64,000 nt of DNA from Bradyrhizobiaceae bacterium (GCA_003963145.1 RXJJ01000003.1:114146-178145); one strand, 5' to 3'. Shown: positions 16,978 through 27,257, numbered from the stretch's first letter. The notes: a model not told the origin generated them from the sequence alone. A program made the numbers and translations.

Positions 16978-18102
16978 ATGAGGACCGCGCAACTTTCCGC
17001 CGTCATGGCCGGGCTTGTTCCGGCCATCCACGTCTTGATTACATCCCGAAAAAAAATCGTGGATGCCCGGGATAACCCCGGGCATGACGTTGAGAGAAAT
17101 GTCGCCATTGCCTCGATTGTTCTTGCGACTTCTATTTTTTCAACGCTTGCCTCAACCTCTCCCGCCCGCGCGGATCTGAAAATCTGCAACCGCATGAGCT
17201 ACGTGGTCGAGGCCGCGATCGGTATCGACGACAAAGGCGGCACCGCGACGCGCGGCTGGTTTCGCATCGACCCGGCTGCGTGCCGCGTCGTGGCGCAAGG
17301 CACACTGAGTGCTGACCGCATCATGCTCAACGCGCGCGCGCTGCCGGTCTATGGCGCGACGCCGATGCCGCAGGACGGCACCGACAAGCTCTGTGTCGGC
17401 AACGGCGATTTCGTGATCGCCGCAGCGCGCCAGTGCCGCCCCGGACAGACGCAGGCCGGGTTCACCGAAGTCAAACCCAGGACCGGCGACGACGGCAATG
17501 CCGTCACCTATCTCGCCGAGGACAGCGAGTATGACGACGAGCAGGCCCGGCTCGCGGGTATCCAGCGCCTGCTGGTGATCGCCGGCTATGACGCCTCACC
17601 GATCGACGGTGTCGACGGACCGAAAACGCAGGCCGCGCTCTCATCGTTTCTCAAATCGCGGGGCCTGAATTCCGACGCCGCGCTGGCGCCGAATTTCTTC
17701 GATGTCATGGTGGAGGCCGTGCAATCGCCGACCGGACCGGGCGTGACCTGGTGCAACGACACGCAATATCGCATCATGGCCTCGATCGCCGCCGATGACG
17801 GCTCCTCCGTCACCAGCCGCGGCTGGTATCGCATCGAGCCCGGCAAGTGCCTGCATCCCGATATCACGGGCCAGCCGCGCCGTGTCTTCAGTTTCGCCGA
17901 AGCCGTCGACACCGACGGGCGCACCATCAAGATCAACAGCCGCCCGCTGAACTGGGGTGGCGGCACCACGTTCTGCACCCGCGAGACGCAATTCGAGATC
18001 AACGACCAGACCGATTGCGCAGGCCGCGGTCTCACCGCAACGGGCTATGCCAGCGTGGACATGAGCGCGGCCGGCAAGACATTAAGATTCGCCGTCCCAT
18101 GA
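16978..18102 (+). CDS. Exported protein with two DUF1036 domains
   Basis: An exported protein of about 374 residues. Two DUF1036 domains (LKICNRMSYVVEAAIGI and WCNDTQYRIMASIA, each followed by RGWYRI/RGWFRI and paired cysteines) flank a short segment resembling a peptidoglycan-binding helix bundle (LAGIQRLLVIAGYDASPIDGVDGPKT). The signal peptide (ERNVAIASIVLATSIF...SPARA) is preceded by about 30 residues encoded by a palindromic repeat element (17002-17091). The start is uncertain: ATG at 16978, GTG at 16957 overlapping the argB stop, or GTG at 17059 inside the repeat. It overlaps the next gene by ATGA. Function unknown. Confidence 0.8.
   Translation: MRTAQLSAVMAGLVPAIHVLITSRKKIVDARDNPGHDVERNVAIASIVLATSIFSTLASTSPARADLKICNRMSYVVEAAIGIDDKGGTATRGWFRIDPAACRVVAQGTLSADRIMLNARALPVYGATPMPQDGTDKLCVGNGDFVIAAARQCRPGQTQAGFTEVKPRTGDDGNAVTYLAEDSEYDDEQARLAGIQRLLVIAGYDASPIDGVDGPKTQAALSSFLKSRGLNSDAALAPNFFDVMVEAVQSPTGPGVTWCNDTQYRIMASIAADDGSSVTSRGWYRIEPGKCLHPDITGQPRRVFSFAEAVDTDGRTIKINSRPLNWGGGTTFCTRETQFEINDQTDCAGRGLTATGYASVDMSAAGKTLRFAVP
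17002..17089. repeat. Palindromic repeat, family A, composite element
   Basis: A composite inverted repeat. The left palindrome has arms ATGGCCGG/CCGGCCAT, then CCACG; the right side has CGTGG followed by ATGCCCGG and CCGGGCATGAC. The two halves can pair through CATCCACG/CGTGGATG. A near-identical element is at 23829-23911 and a half unit at 14833-14862. This copy lies inside the 5' coding region of the DUF1036 gene. Confidence 0.85.
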
Positions 18103-18797
18103 TTCAGAAAGCGCCGCGCGGGTTCGCCCATATCGATACATGGGTGTTCGATCTCGACAACACGCTCTATCCGCATCACGTCAATCTCTGGCAGCAGGTT
18201 GACGTGCGAATCCGCGATTTCGTTGCCGCCTATCTCGGCGTGCCGAAAGACGAGGCCTTCCGCATCCAGAAGGACTATTACCGCCGTTATGGCACAACCA
18301 TGCGCGGGATGATGACCGAACACGGCGTCAATGCCGACGACTACCTCGCCTTCGTGCACGAGATCGATCATTCACCGCTCGAACCGAACCCGGCGATGGG
18401 CGCGGCGATCGAAAAGCTGCCGGGCCGCAAGCTGATCCTCACCAACGGCTCGCGCGCTCATGCCGACAGGGTGACGGAACGCCTCGGCATCGGCGCGCAG
18501 TTCGAGGATGTGTTCGACATTATCTCCGCCGAACTCGAGCCCAAGCCCGCGCGCCAGACCTATCTGAAATTTCTCAGCCTGCACGGCGTCGACCCCTCAA
18601 GGGCGGCGATGTTCGAGGATCTGGCGCGCAATCTCGTCACGCCGCACGACCTCGGCATGACCACGGTGCTGGTCGTGCCGGACGGCACGAAAAACGTCGT
18701 GCGCGAGGACTGGGAACTGGAAGGCCGCGACGCGGCCCATGTCGACCACATCACGGACGATCTGACCGGCTTCCTGGAGCGGGTGAAAGGCATCTGA
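18099..18797 (+). CDS. HAD-family pyrimidine 5'-nucleotidase
   Basis: A 232-residue haloacid-dehalogenase phosphatase. Motif I is FDLDNTLYP with both catalytic Asp residues, motif II is LTNGS, a Lys lies in LEPKPARQTY, and motif III is MFEDLARNLVTPHDLGM. These together match the SDT1/pyrimidine 5'-nucleotidase subgroup, which dephosphorylates nucleoside monophosphates. Its ATG overlaps the stop of the DUF1036 gene (ATGA), so the two are translationally coupled. The substrate is inferred from subfamily only. Confidence 0.88.
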   Translation: MIQKAPRGFAHIDTWVFDLDNTLYPHHVNLWQQVDVRIRDFVAAYLGVPKDEAFRIQKDYYRRYGTTMRGMMTEHGVNADDYLAFVHEIDHSPLEPNPAMGAAIEKLPGRKLILTNGSRAHADRVTERLGIGAQFEDVFDIISAELEPKPARQTYLKFLSLHGVDPSRAAMFEDLARNLVTPHDLGMTTVLVVPDGTKNVVREDWELEGRDAAHVDHITDDLTGFLERVKGI

Positions 18798-18823
18798 ATT
18801 GCCCGATAAAATCGCTTGGAAAC

Positions 18824-18853
18824 TTGACTCTCTATCGACAAAAACATTTATGC
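18824..18853 (+). promoter_or_regulatory. Candidate dapD promoter
   Basis: TTGACT (18824-18829) is followed after 18 bases by TTATGC (18848-18853), about 40 bases before the dapD start. The -35 box is good and the -10 box is weak, so this is only a candidate. Confidence 0.4.
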
Positions 18854-18890
18854 AAACTGTCTACATATCGACCCGCTCTAAGGATCAAAA

Positions 18891-19736
18891 ATGTCTCTTT
18901 CCGCTCTCGAAACCACGCTGAATGCGGCGTTCGACGCCCGCGACGCCGTCAACGCAACGACCAAGGGTGAGGTGCGGGACGCGGTTGAACTGGCGCTCGA
19001 CATGCTCGACAAAGGCGAGGCGCGCGTGGCCGAGCCGCAGGCCGACGGACAATGGAAGGTCAATCAGTGGCTGAAAAAGGCGGTGCTGCTGTCGTTCCGG
19101 CTGAACGACATGGGCCCGATCGACGGCGGTCCCGGCGGCGCGACCTGGTGGGACAAGGTCCCTTCGAAATTCGAGGACTGGGCCGAACAGAAATTTCGCG
19201 AAGCGGGATTCCGTGCCGTGCCCGGCTCGATCGTGCGCCGCTCGGCCTATATCGCAAAGAATGTCGTGCTGATGCCCTCGTTCGTTAATCTCGGTGCCTA
19301 TGTCGATGAAGGCACCATGATCGATACATGGTCCACGGTCGGCTCATGCGCGCAGATCGGCAAGAACGTGCATATCTCCGGTGGCGTCGGCATCGGCGGC
19401 GTGCTGGAGCCGCTGCAGGCCGGTCCGGTCATCATTGAAGACCATTGTTTCATCGGTGCGCGTTCGGAGGTCGCCGAGGGCGTTGTCGTGCGCCAGGGCG
19501 CCGTGCTGTCGATGGGCGTCTTCATCGGCGCCTCGACAAAAATTCTCGACCGCACCACGGGAGAGGTTTTCGTGGGCGAGGTCCCGGCCTATTCTGTCGT
19601 GGTGCCGGGCGCGCTGCCGGGCAAGCCGATGAAGGACGGCTCTCCGGGGCCTTCGCTGTACTGCGCTGTGATTGTCAAACGCGTGGATGAGAAGACCCGC
19701 TCCAAGACCAGCATCAACGAATTGCTACGGGACTGA
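18891..19736 (+). CDS. dapD: 2,3,4,5-tetrahydropyridine-2,6-dicarboxylate N-succinyltransferase
   Basis: Succinyl-CoA-dependent step of lysine/diaminopimelate synthesis, which also supplies peptidoglycan. The 281 residues comprise a helical N-terminal domain, then a left-handed beta-helix of hexapeptide repeats ([40 protein letters not shown], broken here only by family loops), with VPGALPGKP at the C-terminus. AAGGATC precedes the ATG. dapE, the next enzyme but one of the same pathway, lies about 640 bases downstream with a DUF805 gene between them. Confidence 0.97.
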   Translation: MSLSALETTLNAAFDARDAVNATTKGEVRDAVELALDMLDKGEARVAEPQADGQWKVNQWLKKAVLLSFRLNDMGPIDGGPGGATWWDKVPSKFEDWAEQKFREAGFRAVPGSIVRRSAYIAKNVVLMPSFVNLGAYVDEGTMIDTWSTVGSCAQIGKNVHISGGVGIGGVLEPLQAGPVIIEDHCFIGARSEVAEGVVVRQGAVLSMGVFIGASTKILDRTTGEVFVGEVPAYSVVVPGALPGKPMKDGSPGPSLYCAVIVKRVDEKTRSKTSINELLRD

Positions 19737-19805
19737 CCGAACCGGACACCGGCCACCCGCGACCAAAGCTGAGACGCCCCTGTTTTCGGGCGCGGAGTAT
19801 CGGCA

Positions 19806-20309
19806 ATGGACGTGTTCTGGTTTTTGTTCGGCTTTGGCGGCCGCATCAACCGCGCCAAATACTGGCTGGCGCTGGTGGTTTTGCTGTTATGGGGCGGGTT
19901 TTTCCTGCTGCTGTTCGCCGAGGATATCGGCCGGATCGCGCTCCTGCTGAACCACGCCCCAAGCGATGTCAGGCTCTCGGCGCTGATCCCCTTTTTCGTG
20001 ATCGGCAGCCCCCTGCTGCTGCTCGGCGCATGGGTCTTCGCCGCAACCGCGATCAAGCGCCTGCACGACCGCAACAAGAGCAGTCTCTGGATGATCAGCT
20101 ATTTCATCGTGCCTGCCTTTCTCGGCAAGGCCGGCGCACGGATCGGAATGACCAGTGTTATGGAAATATCCGCGTTGATCGCGTTAGGCCTGACTTTGTG
20201 GGGATGCATCGAGCTCTACGGACTGAAGGGCACGCCGGGGACGAACCGTTTCGGCCCCGATCCGCTTTCGCCGCAAAAGCGAACCGGCCGTCTGGTCGCG
20301 CATCGCTGA
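19806..20309 (+). CDS. DUF805-family membrane protein
   Basis: A 167-residue protein with about four membrane helices. The family hallmarks are the N-terminal [30 protein letters not shown] in the middle, and the C-terminal [16 protein letters not shown]805 (YhaH-like) proteins are inner-membrane proteins of unknown function. It sits between dapD and dapE in the same orientation. This position may only reflect shared transcription; a role in lysine synthesis is not implied. Confidence 0.88.
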   Translation: MDVFWFLFGFGGRINRAKYWLALVVLLLWGGFFLLLFAEDIGRIALLLNHAPSDVRLSALIPFFVIGSPLLLLGAWVFAATAIKRLHDRNKSSLWMISYFIVPAFLGKAGARIGMTSVMEISALIALGLTLWGCIELYGLKGTPGTNRFGPDPLSPQKRTGRLVAHR

Positions 20310-20376
20310 TCTCGCCGCGCCGGGCAAACCAAAACACGGGCTGGAACAGGCAGCTTTGACCGTGCTAAGCGAAGGC

Positions 20377-21534
20377 ATGACCGATGCCGTCTCCCTCGCG
20401 CGCAATCTTCTCCGCTGTCCTTCCGTCACACCGGCCGATGCCGGAGCACTCGGTGTCCTCGAAAAGGCGCTGAAGGACGTGGGCTTTGAAACGCATCGCG
20501 TGACGTTCAGCGAGGCTGGCGCGGACGACACCGACAATCTTTACGCGCGTATCGGCGCCGGCAGCCCGCACATCACATTCGCCGGCCACACCGATGTCGT
20601 GCCGCCCGGCGACGAACAGGCGTGGTCGCACGGCGCATTCGCGGGCGACGTGAAAGACGGCGTGCTTTACGGGCGCGGCGCGGTGGACATGAAGGGCGCC
20701 ATCGCCTGCGCCGTCGCCGCCGCGCTGGATTATCTCGCGGCGCATGGCGGCAAACCGCAAAAAGGCACGATCTCGTTTCTTATTACCGGCGACGAGGAAG
20801 GCCTTGCCGTCAACGGCACGGTAAAGCTTCTGGAATGGGCCGCAAAGCGCGGCGAGACATTCGATCATTGTCTTCTGGGCGAACCGAGCAACGTCAACGC
20901 CATCGGCGACACCATCAAGGTCGGCCGCCGCGGCTCATTGTCCGGCACCATCGTCGTGGACGGCAAGCAGGGTCATGTCGCCTATCCCGACCGTGCAAAA
21001 AATCCCGTTCCCGACATCGCTGAACTGATCGCGGCGCTCGAGTCCGATCCGCTCGATCGCGGCAGCGATCATTTCCCGCCGTCCAATCTCGAATTCATTT
21101 CGGTCGATGTCGGCAATCCCGCGTGGAACGTGATCCCGGCGCAGGCGAAGGCACGATTCAACATCCGACATAACGATACGCATTCCCAACACGCACTGCG
21201 GACGCTGATTGAGGAACGGCTCGCAAAAGCCGCGGGCAACCGTATCAAGGCGCATGTGGTGTGGGAGCCGTCGAATGCCGACGCTTTCCTGACGAAGCCG
21301 GGCACGTTTACCGATCTCGTGATCGCCGCGATCGCGGACGTGACCGGGCGCACACCGAAACTCGACACCGGCGGCGGCACGTCCGACGCGCGCTTCATCA
21401 CCCGATATTGTCCGGTGCTGGAATTCGGTCTGGTTGGGCAGACCATGCATCAGGTTGATGAGCGCACGCCCCTTGCCGATATCGAGATGCTGACGAACAT
21501 CTATCGCGGCGTGCTCGACCGCTATTTCAAGTGA
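20377..21534 (+). CDS. dapE: Succinyl-diaminopimelate desuccinylase
   Basis: Zinc-dependent M20-family hydrolase that removes succinate from N-succinyl-LL-diaminopimelate. The 385 residues carry the metal-binding motifs [12 protein letters not shown] (His and Asp), GRGAVDMKG, and GDEEG with the catalytic Glu. GRRGSLSG begins the lid/dimerisation domain, and the C-terminal HQVDE completes the site. I prefer the ATG at 20377 ([23 protein letters not shown] matches homologues). A TTG at 20356 and a GTG at 20362 are in-frame alternatives with no better ribosome-binding site. Confidence 0.95.
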   Translation: MTDAVSLARNLLRCPSVTPADAGALGVLEKALKDVGFETHRVTFSEAGADDTDNLYARIGAGSPHITFAGHTDVVPPGDEQAWSHGAFAGDVKDGVLYGRGAVDMKGAIACAVAAALDYLAAHGGKPQKGTISFLITGDEEGLAVNGTVKLLEWAAKRGETFDHCLLGEPSNVNAIGDTIKVGRRGSLSGTIVVDGKQGHVAYPDRAKNPVPDIAELIAALESDPLDRGSDHFPPSNLEFISVDVGNPAWNVIPAQAKARFNIRHNDTHSQHALRTLIEERLAKAAGNRIKAHVVWEPSNADAFLTKPGTFTDLVIAAIADVTGRTPKLDTGGGTSDARFITRYCPVLEFGLVGQTMHQVDERTPLADIEMLTNIYRGVLDRYFK

Positions 21535-21544
21535 GTGTTTTGCG

Positions 21545-22114
21545 ATGAGCGGCAGGATCCTTGTGCTCACGGCCATCGACGACGAACTCGACAAGGCGCG
21601 CGCGCCGGAGGGCGTCGAGGTCATTTATACCGGCGTCGGCAAGGTGAATTCGGCGAGCGCGACGATGCTCGCGCTGCTGGCACTGCGCCCGAAACTCGTC
21701 GTCAATTACGGCACCGCCGGCAATATCGCGAAAATCCATCGCGGTCTTGTCGAAGTGGCGCATGTCGTACAACGCGATATGATGGCGATGCCGCTGGCAC
21801 CGCGTGGCCGCACGCCTTTCTCTCCCGAGCTCGACCGGCTGTCGTCGGGTCATGGCAATGTCGTTTGCGGCACCGGCGACAGTTTCGTCACCGGGCCCGA
21901 CGCGTGGCTGACCGAAAATCAGATCGACGTCGTCGATATGGAGCTGTTCGCCATCGCCCATGTCTGCGCGCGCAACAGCGTGCCCTGGCGGTCGTTCAAG
22001 TTCATCACCGACGACGCCGACGAATTCGCCGCCGACCACTGGCAGCAGAACATCGCCGACGGCGAGGAGCTGTTCTGGAACGTGCTGAAGAAGATACTTG
22101 AGAGCGTCGAATAG
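21545..22114 (+). CDS. Nucleosidase of the MTA/SAH nucleosidase family
   Basis: A 189-residue member of the PNP/UDP phosphorylase superfamily, shorter than the usual 230. Residues equivalent to those of E. coli MTA/SAH nucleosidase are present: Glu in AIDDELDKA (Glu12 equivalent), Glu in VDMELFAIAHVC (Glu174) and Asp in ITDDADE (Asp197). The phosphate-free nucleosidase role is therefore likely, hydrolysing a thio- or other adenine nucleoside. The shortening affects the N-terminal/middle region. It starts 10 bases after dapE and converges on truA with 3 bases between the stops. Confidence 0.8.
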   Translation: MSGRILVLTAIDDELDKARAPEGVEVIYTGVGKVNSASATMLALLALRPKLVVNYGTAGNIAKIHRGLVEVAHVVQRDMMAMPLAPRGRTPFSPELDRLSSGHGNVVCGTGDSFVTGPDAWLTENQIDVVDMELFAIAHVCARNSVPWRSFKFITDDADEFAADHWQQNIADGEELFWNVLKKILESVE

Positions 22115-22117
22115 CGC

Positions 22118-22855
22118 TCAGTAATCCACGCGCACGAGATAAAGCCCGTCCGGCGGCGCAACCGGGCCGCACGCCGCACGATCCCGCGCTTCCAGCGCGG
22201 CCTTCATGTCTTTTGCGCTCCAGCGGCCGTGGCCGACCCATACCAGCGAGCCGACCATCGAGCGCACCTGGCTGTGGAGGAACGAGCGCGCATTGGTGAC
22301 GATATTGACGTCCTCGCCCGCGCGCACCACGTCGAGCACATCGAGCGTCTTCTCCGGCGATTTCGCCTGACATTCGGTATCGCGGAAAGTGGTGAAATCA
22401 TGCTTGCCGACCAGCACCTGCGCGGCCTCCTGCATCGCCGGGACGTCGAGGGGCTTCGCAACACGCCAGACATGCCCCGCATTGACTGCAAGGTTCGCGC
22501 GCCGGTTGGCGATCCGGTAAAGATAATGACGCCGTTTTGCCGAAAACCGCGCATCGAAATCCTCGCCGACGATCTCGGCGGAGAGAACCGCAATCGGATA
22601 CGGCCGCACATGCGCGTTGAGCGCGTCGCGCACGCGGTCGGCGCGATAGGCTTTCGGCAGATCGACATGCGCGACCTGCCCGAGCGCGTGAACGCCCGCG
22701 TCGGTACGGCCCGCACCGCTGACACGCACATCCGCGCCCGTCATCGCCTTTACGGCGTTTTCCAGCGTGCCCTGCACAGTCGGCGCGTTGTCCTGATACT
22801 GCCAGCCGGAAAAGGGTGCGCCGTCATATTCGATGGTGAGCTTGTAGCGCGGCAT
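22118..22855 (-). CDS. truA: tRNA pseudouridine(38-40) synthase TruA
   Basis: Forms pseudouridine at positions 38-40 in the tRNA anticodon stem. The 245 residues include the catalytic Asp52 in [12 protein letters not shown], the N-terminal [22 protein letters not shown]-like FTTFRDTEC, and [14 protein letters not shown] near the C-terminus. It is the last gene of def-fmt-truA: its ATG overlaps the fmt stop (TAATG), so translation is coupled. Confidence 0.97.
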   Translation of the reverse strand: MPRYKLTIEYDGAPFSGWQYQDNAPTVQGTLENAVKAMTGADVRVSGAGRTDAGVHALGQVAHVDLPKAYRADRVRDALNAHVRPYPIAVLSAEIVGEDFDARFSAKRRHYLYRIANRRANLAVNAGHVWRVAKPLDVPAMQEAAQVLVGKHDFTTFRDTECQAKSPEKTLDVLDVVRAGEDVNIVTNARSFLHSQVRSMVGSLVWVGHGRWSAKDMKAALEARDRAACGPVAPPDGLYLVRVDY

Positions 22856-23787
22856 TACATCACATGTGCCGGCGGCTGCAACGGCGTACCGCGCAGAAAG
22901 TCGGTCGCCTTCATCGGCTGCTTGCCGGCGCGCTGCAATTCGAGAATGCGGATCGCGCCTTCGCCACAGGCGAAGGTCAGTTGCCCGTCGAGCAGTTCGC
23001 CGGGGCGGCCTGCCCCTTTCGCGATTTCACAGCGCAGCACCTTGATCCTCACCGGTGCGCCGTCGATTTCGATCTCGAACCACGCGCCGGGAAACGGAGA
23101 GAGGCCGTGAATGTGCCGCAAAACCTCGTGTGCCGGCTTGCGCCAGTCGATCCTGGCTTCCTGCTTGTCGATCTTGGCGGCATAGGTGACGCCGTGTTCA
23201 CTCTGTTTCGTCAGTTGCAGACCGCCGCGCGACAGTGCGGCCATCGCGCGCGCCATCAAATCCGCGCCGAGCGGCGCCAGCGCGTCATGCAGATCGTGCG
23301 CGGTCATTTCGTCGCTGATCGGAAACCGCTCCGCCATCGCGACGTCGCCAGTGTCGAGACCGGCGTCCATCTTCATGACCATCACGCCGGTTTCCCTATC
23401 CCCGGCCATGATCGCACGATTGATCGGCGCGGCGCCGCGCCAGCGCGGCAAAAGCGAGGCGTGAAGATTGAAACAGCCGAGCGGCACCGCATCGAGAATG
23501 GCCTGGGGCAGGATCATGCCGTAGGCGACGACCACGGCGGCGTCCGCATTATGCGCGCGGAATTCCGCTTCCGCCTCCGGTGTCTTCAACGTCCTTGGCG
23601 TGAGCACCGGAATGCCGAGCCGTCGCGCCTCGTGCTCCACGGGCGTCGCCTGCATTTTCATGCCGCGGCCGGCAGGCTTGGGCGCGCGCGTATAGACCGC
23701 CGCGATATCGTGGCCGTGAGCCGCGAGTTCGAGCAGGGTCGGCACCGCGAAATCCGGCGTGCCCATGAAAATCAGACGAAGCGGCAT
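22855..23787 (-). CDS. fmt: Methionyl-tRNA formyltransferase
   Basis: Formylates initiator Met-tRNA using 10-formyltetrahydrofolate. The 310 residues show [14 protein letters not shown] at the N-terminus, the catalytic-site stretch [34 protein letters not shown], and the C-terminal tRNA-binding domain with FPGAWFEIE. The ATG at 23787 is preferred to an upstream TTG at 23811 because homologues begin [11 protein letters not shown]. It lies between def and truA. A family A palindromic repeat separates it from def. Confidence 0.97.
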   Translation of the reverse strand: MPLRLIFMGTPDFAVPTLLELAAHGHDIAAVYTRAPKPAGRGMKMQATPVEHEARRLGIPVLTPRTLKTPEAEAEFRAHNADAAVVVAYGMILPQAILDAVPLGCFNLHASLLPRWRGAAPINRAIMAGDRETGVMVMKMDAGLDTGDVAMAERFPISDEMTAHDLHDALAPLGADLMARAMAALSRGGLQLTKQSEHGVTYAAKIDKQEARIDWRKPAHEVLRHIHGLSPFPGAWFEIEIDGAPVRIKVLRCEIAKGAGRPGELLDGQLTFACGEGAIRILELQRAGKQPMKATDFLRGTPLQPPAHVM

Positions 23788-23828
23788 TTGCGGATTCAAT
23801 CGTTCTGCCAAATTTTTATCTTCTATCT

Positions 23829-23911
23829 GTCATGGCCGGACTTGTCCCGGCCATCCACGTCTTGTTTCGTCAAGAAAGACGTGGATGCCCGGCATAAAGC
23901 CGGGCATGACG
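23829..23911. repeat. Palindromic repeat, family A, composite element
   Basis: Second full copy of the composite element seen at 17002: left palindrome GTCATGGCCGG/CCGGCCATCC, then CACGTCTTG, a short centre, CGTGGATGCCCGG and CCGGGCATGACG. Inside it, CATCCACGTCTT pairs with AAGACGTGGATG, giving one long hairpin with branched ends. It lies in the def-fmt intergenic region, transcribed within the operon on the minus strand. Confidence 0.88.
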
Positions 23912-23939
23912 AAGAGGTTATCCTTGTGCCAGCTCCAGC

Positions 23940-24464
23940 TCACTTCGCCGCGAGCTTGGCGGCCTTCTTGAATTTCTTCACCACCATCTCGCGTTTGAGC
24001 TTGGAGAGATAGTCGATGAACAGCACGCCGTTGAGATGGTCGATCTCGTGCTGGATGCAGGTGGCGTAAAGGCCCTCGGCGTCTTCCTCGTGAATCTTGC
24101 CTTCGAGGTCCATGAAGCGCACGCGCACAAGCGCCGGCCGCTCGACCTCCTCGTAATATTCGGGGATCGACAGGCAGCCTTCCTCATAGACCGAGAGTTC
24201 TTCCGACGAGGACAGGATTTCCGGATTGATGAAAACCCGTGGCGCCGGCTCTTCCTCTTTCTTGGCGAGGTCCATGGTGATCAGCCGCAGCGGCTGCGCC
24301 ACCTGAATGGCGGCAAGACCGATGCCCGGCGCGTCGTACATGGTCTCGAGCATGTCCTCGGCAAGCGCGCGCACCTCGGGCGTGATTGTCTCGACAGCTT
24401 TGGAGACAAGCCGCAGGCGCGGGTCGGGCAGGCTGATGATTTCGCGAATGGCCATGAGCGGCAT
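23940..24464 (-). CDS. def: Peptide deformylase
   Basis: Iron/zinc metalloenzyme that removes the N-formyl group from nascent proteins. The 174 residues contain the three family motifs: [16 protein letters not shown] (metal-binding Cys) and QHEIDHLNG (two metal His and catalytic Glu). The C-terminal [17 protein letters not shown] tail is usual for this lineage. ATGs at 24464 (MPLMAIREI) and 24455 (MAIREI) are both possible and the second matches homologues; the frame is also open further upstream to 24596. It heads def-fmt-truA. Confidence 0.96.
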   Translation of the reverse strand: MPLMAIREIISLPDPRLRLVSKAVETITPEVRALAEDMLETMYDAPGIGLAAIQVAQPLRLITMDLAKKEEEPAPRVFINPEILSSSEELSVYEEGCLSIPEYYEEVERPALVRVRFMDLEGKIHEEDAEGLYATCIQHEIDHLNGVLFIDYLSKLKREMVVKKFKKAAKLAAK

Positions 24465-24625
24465 GTAAAGGTCGCGGCTTGGCGGGTCAAACCCTCTATT
24501 ATTCCGGCGGGAAACGCCGTTGCCCCACGCGATTAAGAGCCTGTTAACCATAATTTCGGGGATTATTGATCCCTCATGTTCCCTATTCGTTCGCATAACG
24601 AACCGAATCGCGCTACAATATCGGC

Positions 24626-25819
24626 ATGAACGAGATCCTGTTTATCATCGGAGACGTCCCGGTCCGTGCCGGCGCCGCCCTCATTGCCTTCGGCGCGCTG
24701 GCGCTGATTCTCCTCGCGACCATCGCGATCGTCATTGCGCGGTCGGGCCGCAAGAACGCGGCGATGGCCATGGCGCAGGCGATCCGCGCCGACGAGATGG
24801 AAGAACGGCTGAGCGAGGTCCTACGCATCCAGAACGAGGCCGCCGGACGGGTTCACGAGATGGGCCAGGCGCTCGTCGGGCGTCAGGCGGAAATGGCGCG
24901 GGCAGTAAACGAGCGGCTCGATTCGGTGACACACCGCGTCGGCCAGTCGATGGAGCAGACCACGCGCAACACCATGGATTCACTGCGCGTGCTGCACGAG
25001 CGTCTCGGCATCATCGACAGCGCGCACAAGAACCTCACCGATCTCACCACGCAGGTCACGACGCTGCGCGACGTGCTCGCCAACAAGCAGGCGCGCGGCG
25101 CGTTCGGTCAGGCACGAATGGAAGCCATCGTGCAGGACGGCATGCCGAAGGGCTCGTATGAGTTTCAACATACGCTGTCGAACAACCGGCGTCCGGATTG
25201 CGTGATCTTCCTGCCCGACCAGCGCCCGCTCTGCATCGACGCCAAATTTCCGCTGGAAGCCGTGACGGCGCTGCGCGACGCACGCAGCGACGAGGACAGG
25301 AAATACGCCGCCCAGCGTCTTCGTCAGGACGTGATGAAGCATGTGTCCGACATCGCGGACAAATACCTCATCACAGGCGAAACTCAGGACACGGCCCTGA
25401 TGTTCGTGCCATCCGAATCGGTTTACGCCGAAATCCATGACGGGTTCGACGACGTGGTGCAGAAGGCCTACCGCGCGCGCATCGTGCTGGTCTCGCCGTC
25501 GCTGTTGATGCTCGCCATTCAGGTGATGCAGCAGATATTGAAGGACGCGCGGATGCGCGATGCGGCAGACCAGATCCGCACCGAAGTCATGAACATGTCG
25601 GACGATCTCGCCCGGCTGCGCGAGCGTGTGCTGAAACTGCAAAATCATTTCGGGCAGGTGAATGAGGACGTCCGCCAGATCCTGATCTCCGCCGACAAGA
25701 TCGAAAAGCGCGCAGGGCGCATCGAGGAACTCGATTTCAGCGGCGAGACGGCAGAGGCGGCCCCGGCGCGGCCCGAACTGTTCGCCATGCCGTCGCGCAA
25801 GTTGCAGGCGGGGGAGTAA
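24626..25819 (+). CDS. rmuC: DNA recombination protein RmuC
   Basis: RmuC proteins limit inversions and rearrangements at short inverted repeats. The 397 residues comprise an N-terminal membrane helix (about 15-38, [21 protein letters not shown]), a coiled-coil region (45-150), and a restriction-endonuclease-like domain with [19 protein letters not shown] and [19 protein letters not shown] second coiled coil follows. It is divergent from def. Its role is of interest here because the window is rich in inverted repeats, but no direct link is shown. Confidence 0.94.
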   Translation: MNEILFIIGDVPVRAGAALIAFGALALILLATIAIVIARSGRKNAAMAMAQAIRADEMEERLSEVLRIQNEAAGRVHEMGQALVGRQAEMARAVNERLDSVTHRVGQSMEQTTRNTMDSLRVLHERLGIIDSAHKNLTDLTTQVTTLRDVLANKQARGAFGQARMEAIVQDGMPKGSYEFQHTLSNNRRPDCVIFLPDQRPLCIDAKFPLEAVTALRDARSDEDRKYAAQRLRQDVMKHVSDIADKYLITGETQDTALMFVPSESVYAEIHDGFDDVVQKAYRARIVLVSPSLLMLAIQVMQQILKDARMRDAADQIRTEVMNMSDDLARLRERVLKLQNHFGQVNEDVRQILISADKIEKRAGRIEELDFSGETAEAAPARPELFAMPSRKLQAGE

Positions 25820-25898
25820 TTAAGGCTATAGCGGGTGTTTCCTCCTCTCTTCCCTGTAGGAGAGAGAAACGGCACCGAATCTCTGCTAACACCTCTTT

Positions 25899-27254
25899 AT
25901 GGCCGCACCCGAGATAAGCGAGACGACAGCCTCTCCCCGCCCTTCGTGGCGTGAGGCGCTGGCGGTCTATCTGCAGCCGCGCGTCCTGATCGTGATGCTG
26001 CTCGGATTCTCGTCCGGTCTGCCATTGGCATTGTCCGGCTCGACGCTTCTGGTGTGGATGCGCGAATCCGGTGTCGATCTCGGCACCATCGGCCTGTTCG
26101 CGCTGGTCGGCACGCCCTACACGCTGAAGTTCCTGTGGGCACCGCTGGTCGATGCCCTGCACGTTCCGATCCTCACGCGGCTTCTCGGCCGCCGCCGCGG
26201 CTGGCTGCTGTTTTCGCAGCTGCTTTTGATTGCAGCGATCGTTCTACTCGCGCTGACCGATCCCGCGCGTTCGCCATTCTATGTCGCACTCGGCGCGCTT
26301 CTTGTGGCGACGGCATCCGCGACGCAAGACATCGTGGTGGATGCCTTCCGCGTCGAAAGCCTGCCGGAGGAAGAGCAGGCCGCAGGCATGGCCGGCTATG
26401 TCGCCGCCTACCGCATCGGCATGCTGCTTTCCACCGCGGGCGCGTTGTTTCTTGTCAGCGCCTTCGAAGGCACGGGCCTCACGCGCCTTGCCGCCTGGGA
26501 GTGGGGCTATATCGCCATGGCCGCGCTGGTCTTGATCGGCATGGTCGCAGCGCTGATGGCCACCGAACCGGAACAGTCGGCGCGCGCGGAAAAAGAGACC
26601 AGTAGCGAAAACGCATTCGCTCGCGTCGCCCATGCCGCCGCCGGCGCATTTTCCGAATTCCTCACCCGCGAGAACGCGGCCGCGATCCTCGCTTTCGTGG
26701 TGCTGTTCAAATTCACCGACGCCTTTTCCGGCACCATGACTGCGCCCTTCGTCATCGACCTCGGGTTCACGCGCAACGATTACGCCGCCATCGTCAAGGG
26801 CGTCGGACTTGCGGCGACCCTGATCGGCGGTTTCGCAGGCGGCTTCGTCGCGCGCAAATATTCGCTGGCGGCCAGTCTTTGGATCGGCGGCGTGTTGCAG
26901 GCCGTGGCAAACCTTGCCTTCTCATGGCTGGCGCTCGCCGGGGTCAATCAGTGGGCTTTGGCCTTTGCCATCACGACCGAGAATTTCACCAGCGCCATCG
27001 GCACGGTGATTTTCGTCGCATACCTGTCGGCGCTGTGCAAAAGCCCGCTACACACGGCCACGCAATATGCCCTGCTCACCGCGCTGTCGGCGGTCGGACG
27101 CACCTATCTGTCGTCAAGCGCCGGCTATGTGGCCAAGGCCATGGGCTGGCCGCTGTTTTTCGTGATCTGCGTTCTGGTCGCGGTGCCGAGCCTGATCCTG
27201 TTGGCCTGGCTGCAGCGGCGCGGACATTTCGAGACGCTGGGCAAGAGCGCCTGA
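25899..27254 (+). CDS. Major facilitator superfamily permease, AmpG type
   Basis: A 451-residue inner-membrane protein with about 12 helices. The AmpG-like features are the N-terminal LLGFSSGLPLALSGSTLLVWMRE, YTLKFLWAPLVDAL, RRRGWLLFSQ, and SATQDIVVDAFRVESL with PEEEQAAGMAGYVAAYRIG. AmpG permeases import anhydro-muropeptides for cell-wall recycling, sometimes with beta-lactamase induction. It is convergent with a small exported protein gene, 3 bases between stops. Substrate is inferred from the family. Confidence 0.88.
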   Translation: MAAPEISETTASPRPSWREALAVYLQPRVLIVMLLGFSSGLPLALSGSTLLVWMRESGVDLGTIGLFALVGTPYTLKFLWAPLVDALHVPILTRLLGRRRGWLLFSQLLLIAAIVLLALTDPARSPFYVALGALLVATASATQDIVVDAFRVESLPEEEQAAGMAGYVAAYRIGMLLSTAGALFLVSAFEGTGLTRLAAWEWGYIAMAALVLIGMVAALMATEPEQSARAEKETSSENAFARVAHAAAGAFSEFLTRENAAAILAFVVLFKFTDAFSGTMTAPFVIDLGFTRNDYAAIVKGVGLAATLIGGFAGGFVARKYSLAASLWIGGVLQAVANLAFSWLALAGVNQWALAFAITTENFTSAIGTVIFVAYLSALCKSPLHTATQYALLTALSAVGRTYLSSSAGYVAKAMGWPLFFVICVLVAVPSLILLAWLQRRGHFETLGKSA

Positions 27255-27257
27255 TCC

